NCBI GenBank assembly: GCA_964531295.1
Contig: CAZHHJ010000126.1
Coordinates: forward strand, 1 to 7,350
DNA: 7,350 nucleotides
From: JAAYJK01 sp964531295
GTDB taxonomy: Bacteria; Bacillota; Syntrophomonadia; Syntrophomonadales; Syntrophomonadaceae
Reading direction: 5' to 3'
Shown here: in pieces, positions 6,956 to 7,350 of the stretch
How positions within the stretch are numbered: position 1 is the stretch's first letter
How the letters are laid out: each line of letters begins with the position of its first letter
The notes under the pieces: model-generated
Told to the model about the DNA's origin: nothing
The model's input: only the letters and a program-made list of their open reading frames with translations
Database searches by the model: none
Program-made: the position numbers and the translations under genes

Positions 6956-6996
6956 AAACCGCAGGATACATCTGAAATTGTATCCTGCGGTTTTTT
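6956..6996 (+). terminator. Strong intrinsic terminator after the DUF192 gene
   Basis: A perfect 15-base inverted repeat, AAACCGCAGGATACA (6956-6970) and TGTATCCTGCGGTTT (6979-6993), has an eight-base loop and runs into TTTTTT (6991-6996). It begins seven bases after the DUF192 stop. On the other strand the stem is followed by TTTGCGTTTTT, so it may also stop leftward transcription, less efficiently. Confidence 0.94.
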
Positions 6997-7295
6997 CAGC
7001 TGTTCTGTGACCAGCGTTGAGGTATATAAGTATATATCCGGATGATGGAGATGGTCTTTGAATTACCCTGTTTCTATTTCGCGATTCTTCACCTGATGAT
7101 CTGTTTTTGGCTTTATTTTATCACCCGAACACATATTTGTCCTGGTTTTCAACAGGTGTTTTATGGGTGCGTATAGTTTCGAGATCGTTCTGAAAAATAC
7201 TGCATTCTGGCTTACACTTATTTGGCTAGTCTTATGCAGCTGGATGATGTTTTTACATATTTCCTTATGACGACTCAGAAAATGTTGTTTTTTTG
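6997..7295. other. Intergenic stretch with no supportable gene
   Basis: This part is T-rich on the + strand and no open frame resembles a known family. The longest is a 79-codon frame on the minus strand (7302 to 7063, TTG start) that has no ribosome site, is rich in Lys and His, and matches nothing I recognise. Two short + strand frames, 7045-7176 and 7163-7270, encode hydrophobic peptides of 43 and 35 residues, as expected of any T-rich sequence, and have at best weak ribosome sites. A weak AT-rich inverted repeat lies at 7021-7039. No tRNA, CRISPR or insertion-sequence ends were seen. Confidence 0.6.
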
Positions 7296-7324
7296 TTGAC
7301 AATTATGCTGGTGGATGATATTAT
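7296..7324 (+). promoter_or_regulatory. Near-consensus sigma-A promoter reading out of the window
   Basis: TTGACA (7296-7301, perfect -35) is followed by a 17-base spacer and TATTAT (7319-7324, five of six in the -10). A T-rich run upstream (7287-7294) could act as an UP element. Transcription would begin near 7331, so the gene or RNA it serves lies beyond the right edge. The visible leader contains a short GGC-ATAA-GCC hairpin (7335-7345), not enough to name a leader RNA. Confidence 0.7.
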
Positions 7325-7347
7325 AACTCTTGCGCGGCATAAGCCAA
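7320..7347 (-). promoter_or_regulatory. Possible minus-strand promoter overlapping the rightward promoter
   Basis: On the minus strand TTGGCT (7347-7342, four of six in the -35), a 16-base spacer and TATAAT (7325-7320, perfect -10) form a plausible sigma-A promoter. Its -10 overlaps the -10 of the rightward promoter. It would transcribe leftward from about 7313 towards the terminator at 6956-6996, through a region with no convincing gene, so it may be a by-product of -10 symmetry. Confidence 0.3.
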
Positions 7348-7350
7348 AGC

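Noticed and set aside
7021..7039. AT-rich inverted repeat GGTATATA / TATATATCC as an operator or terminator
   Set aside because: Mostly weak A-T pairs with a bulged base and a two-base loop, no T-run and no promoter nearby; likely chance in AT-rich DNA.
7045..7176. Plus-strand 43-codon frame encoding a hydrophobic peptide
   Set aside because: No usable ribosome site, and hydrophobicity is a by-product of T-rich sequence.
7163..7270. Plus-strand 35-codon frame encoding a membrane-like peptide (MGAYSFEIVLKN start)
   Set aside because: Only a weak AGGTG four bases from the ATG; composition again explains the hydrophobic stretch. No toxin family recognised.
7063..7302. Minus-strand frame of 79 codons as a protein-coding gene
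   Set aside because: TTG start with no ribosome site, no recognisable family, Lys/His-rich composition expected from the complement of a T-rich stretch. Kept only as part of a low-interest finding on leftward transcription.

Overview
The window is almost entirely one side of a Tad/Flp (tight adherence, type IVc) pilus locus, all on the + strand. The organism is most likely a member of the Firmicutes, probably Clostridia (inference). The reasons are strong AGGAGG-like Shine-Dalgarno sequences before nearly every gene, use of GTG and TTG starts beside ATG, moderate G+C by eye, sigma-A type hexamers, and a Tad gene order with no outer-membrane secretin. I cannot name a genus.

Layout. Bases 1-255 hold the 3' end of a TadE-like minor pseudopilin whose start lies outside the window. 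A Tad-domain (TadG-like) secreted or surface protein follows (277-1230), then CpaB/RcpC (1256-1975), a CpaE/TadZ receiver-ParA-like ATPase (2017-3198), the CpaF/TadA secretion ATPase (3218-4540), and the two inner-membrane platform proteins TadB (4576-5532) and TadC (5556-6443). Gaps are 19-41 bases, each carries a ribosome binding site, and I saw no terminator or convincing promoter between genes, so these seven genes look like one operon. After a 150-base gap holding a GGGGACGTTACCCC-type palindrome and an extended -10 promoter comes a DUF192 protein (6596-6949), closed by a very clear intrinsic terminator (6956-6996). The last 350 bases contain no gene I can support. They end in a near-consensus sigma-A promoter reading out of the right edge, with a weaker promoter on the opposite strand sharing its -10 region.

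How the genes work together (family knowledge). CpaF hydrolyses ATP in the cytoplasm and drives the TadB/TadC membrane platform to polymerise Flp pilin. CpaE/TadZ positions the machine in the cell. CpaB is a membrane-anchored accessory protein, and the TadE and TadG-like proteins are low-abundance pseudopilin-like or surface components. The major Flp pilin and the TadV prepilin peptidase are not in the window and would have to be upstream or elsewhere. The DUF192 protein has no established role in pili and may be only a neighbour.

I see no clearly new system here. The points most worth checking are the secretin-free Tad set that still carries CpaB, the cysteine-containing surface domain of the TadG-like protein, the partly intact receiver domain of CpaE, and the divergent promoter at the right edge.
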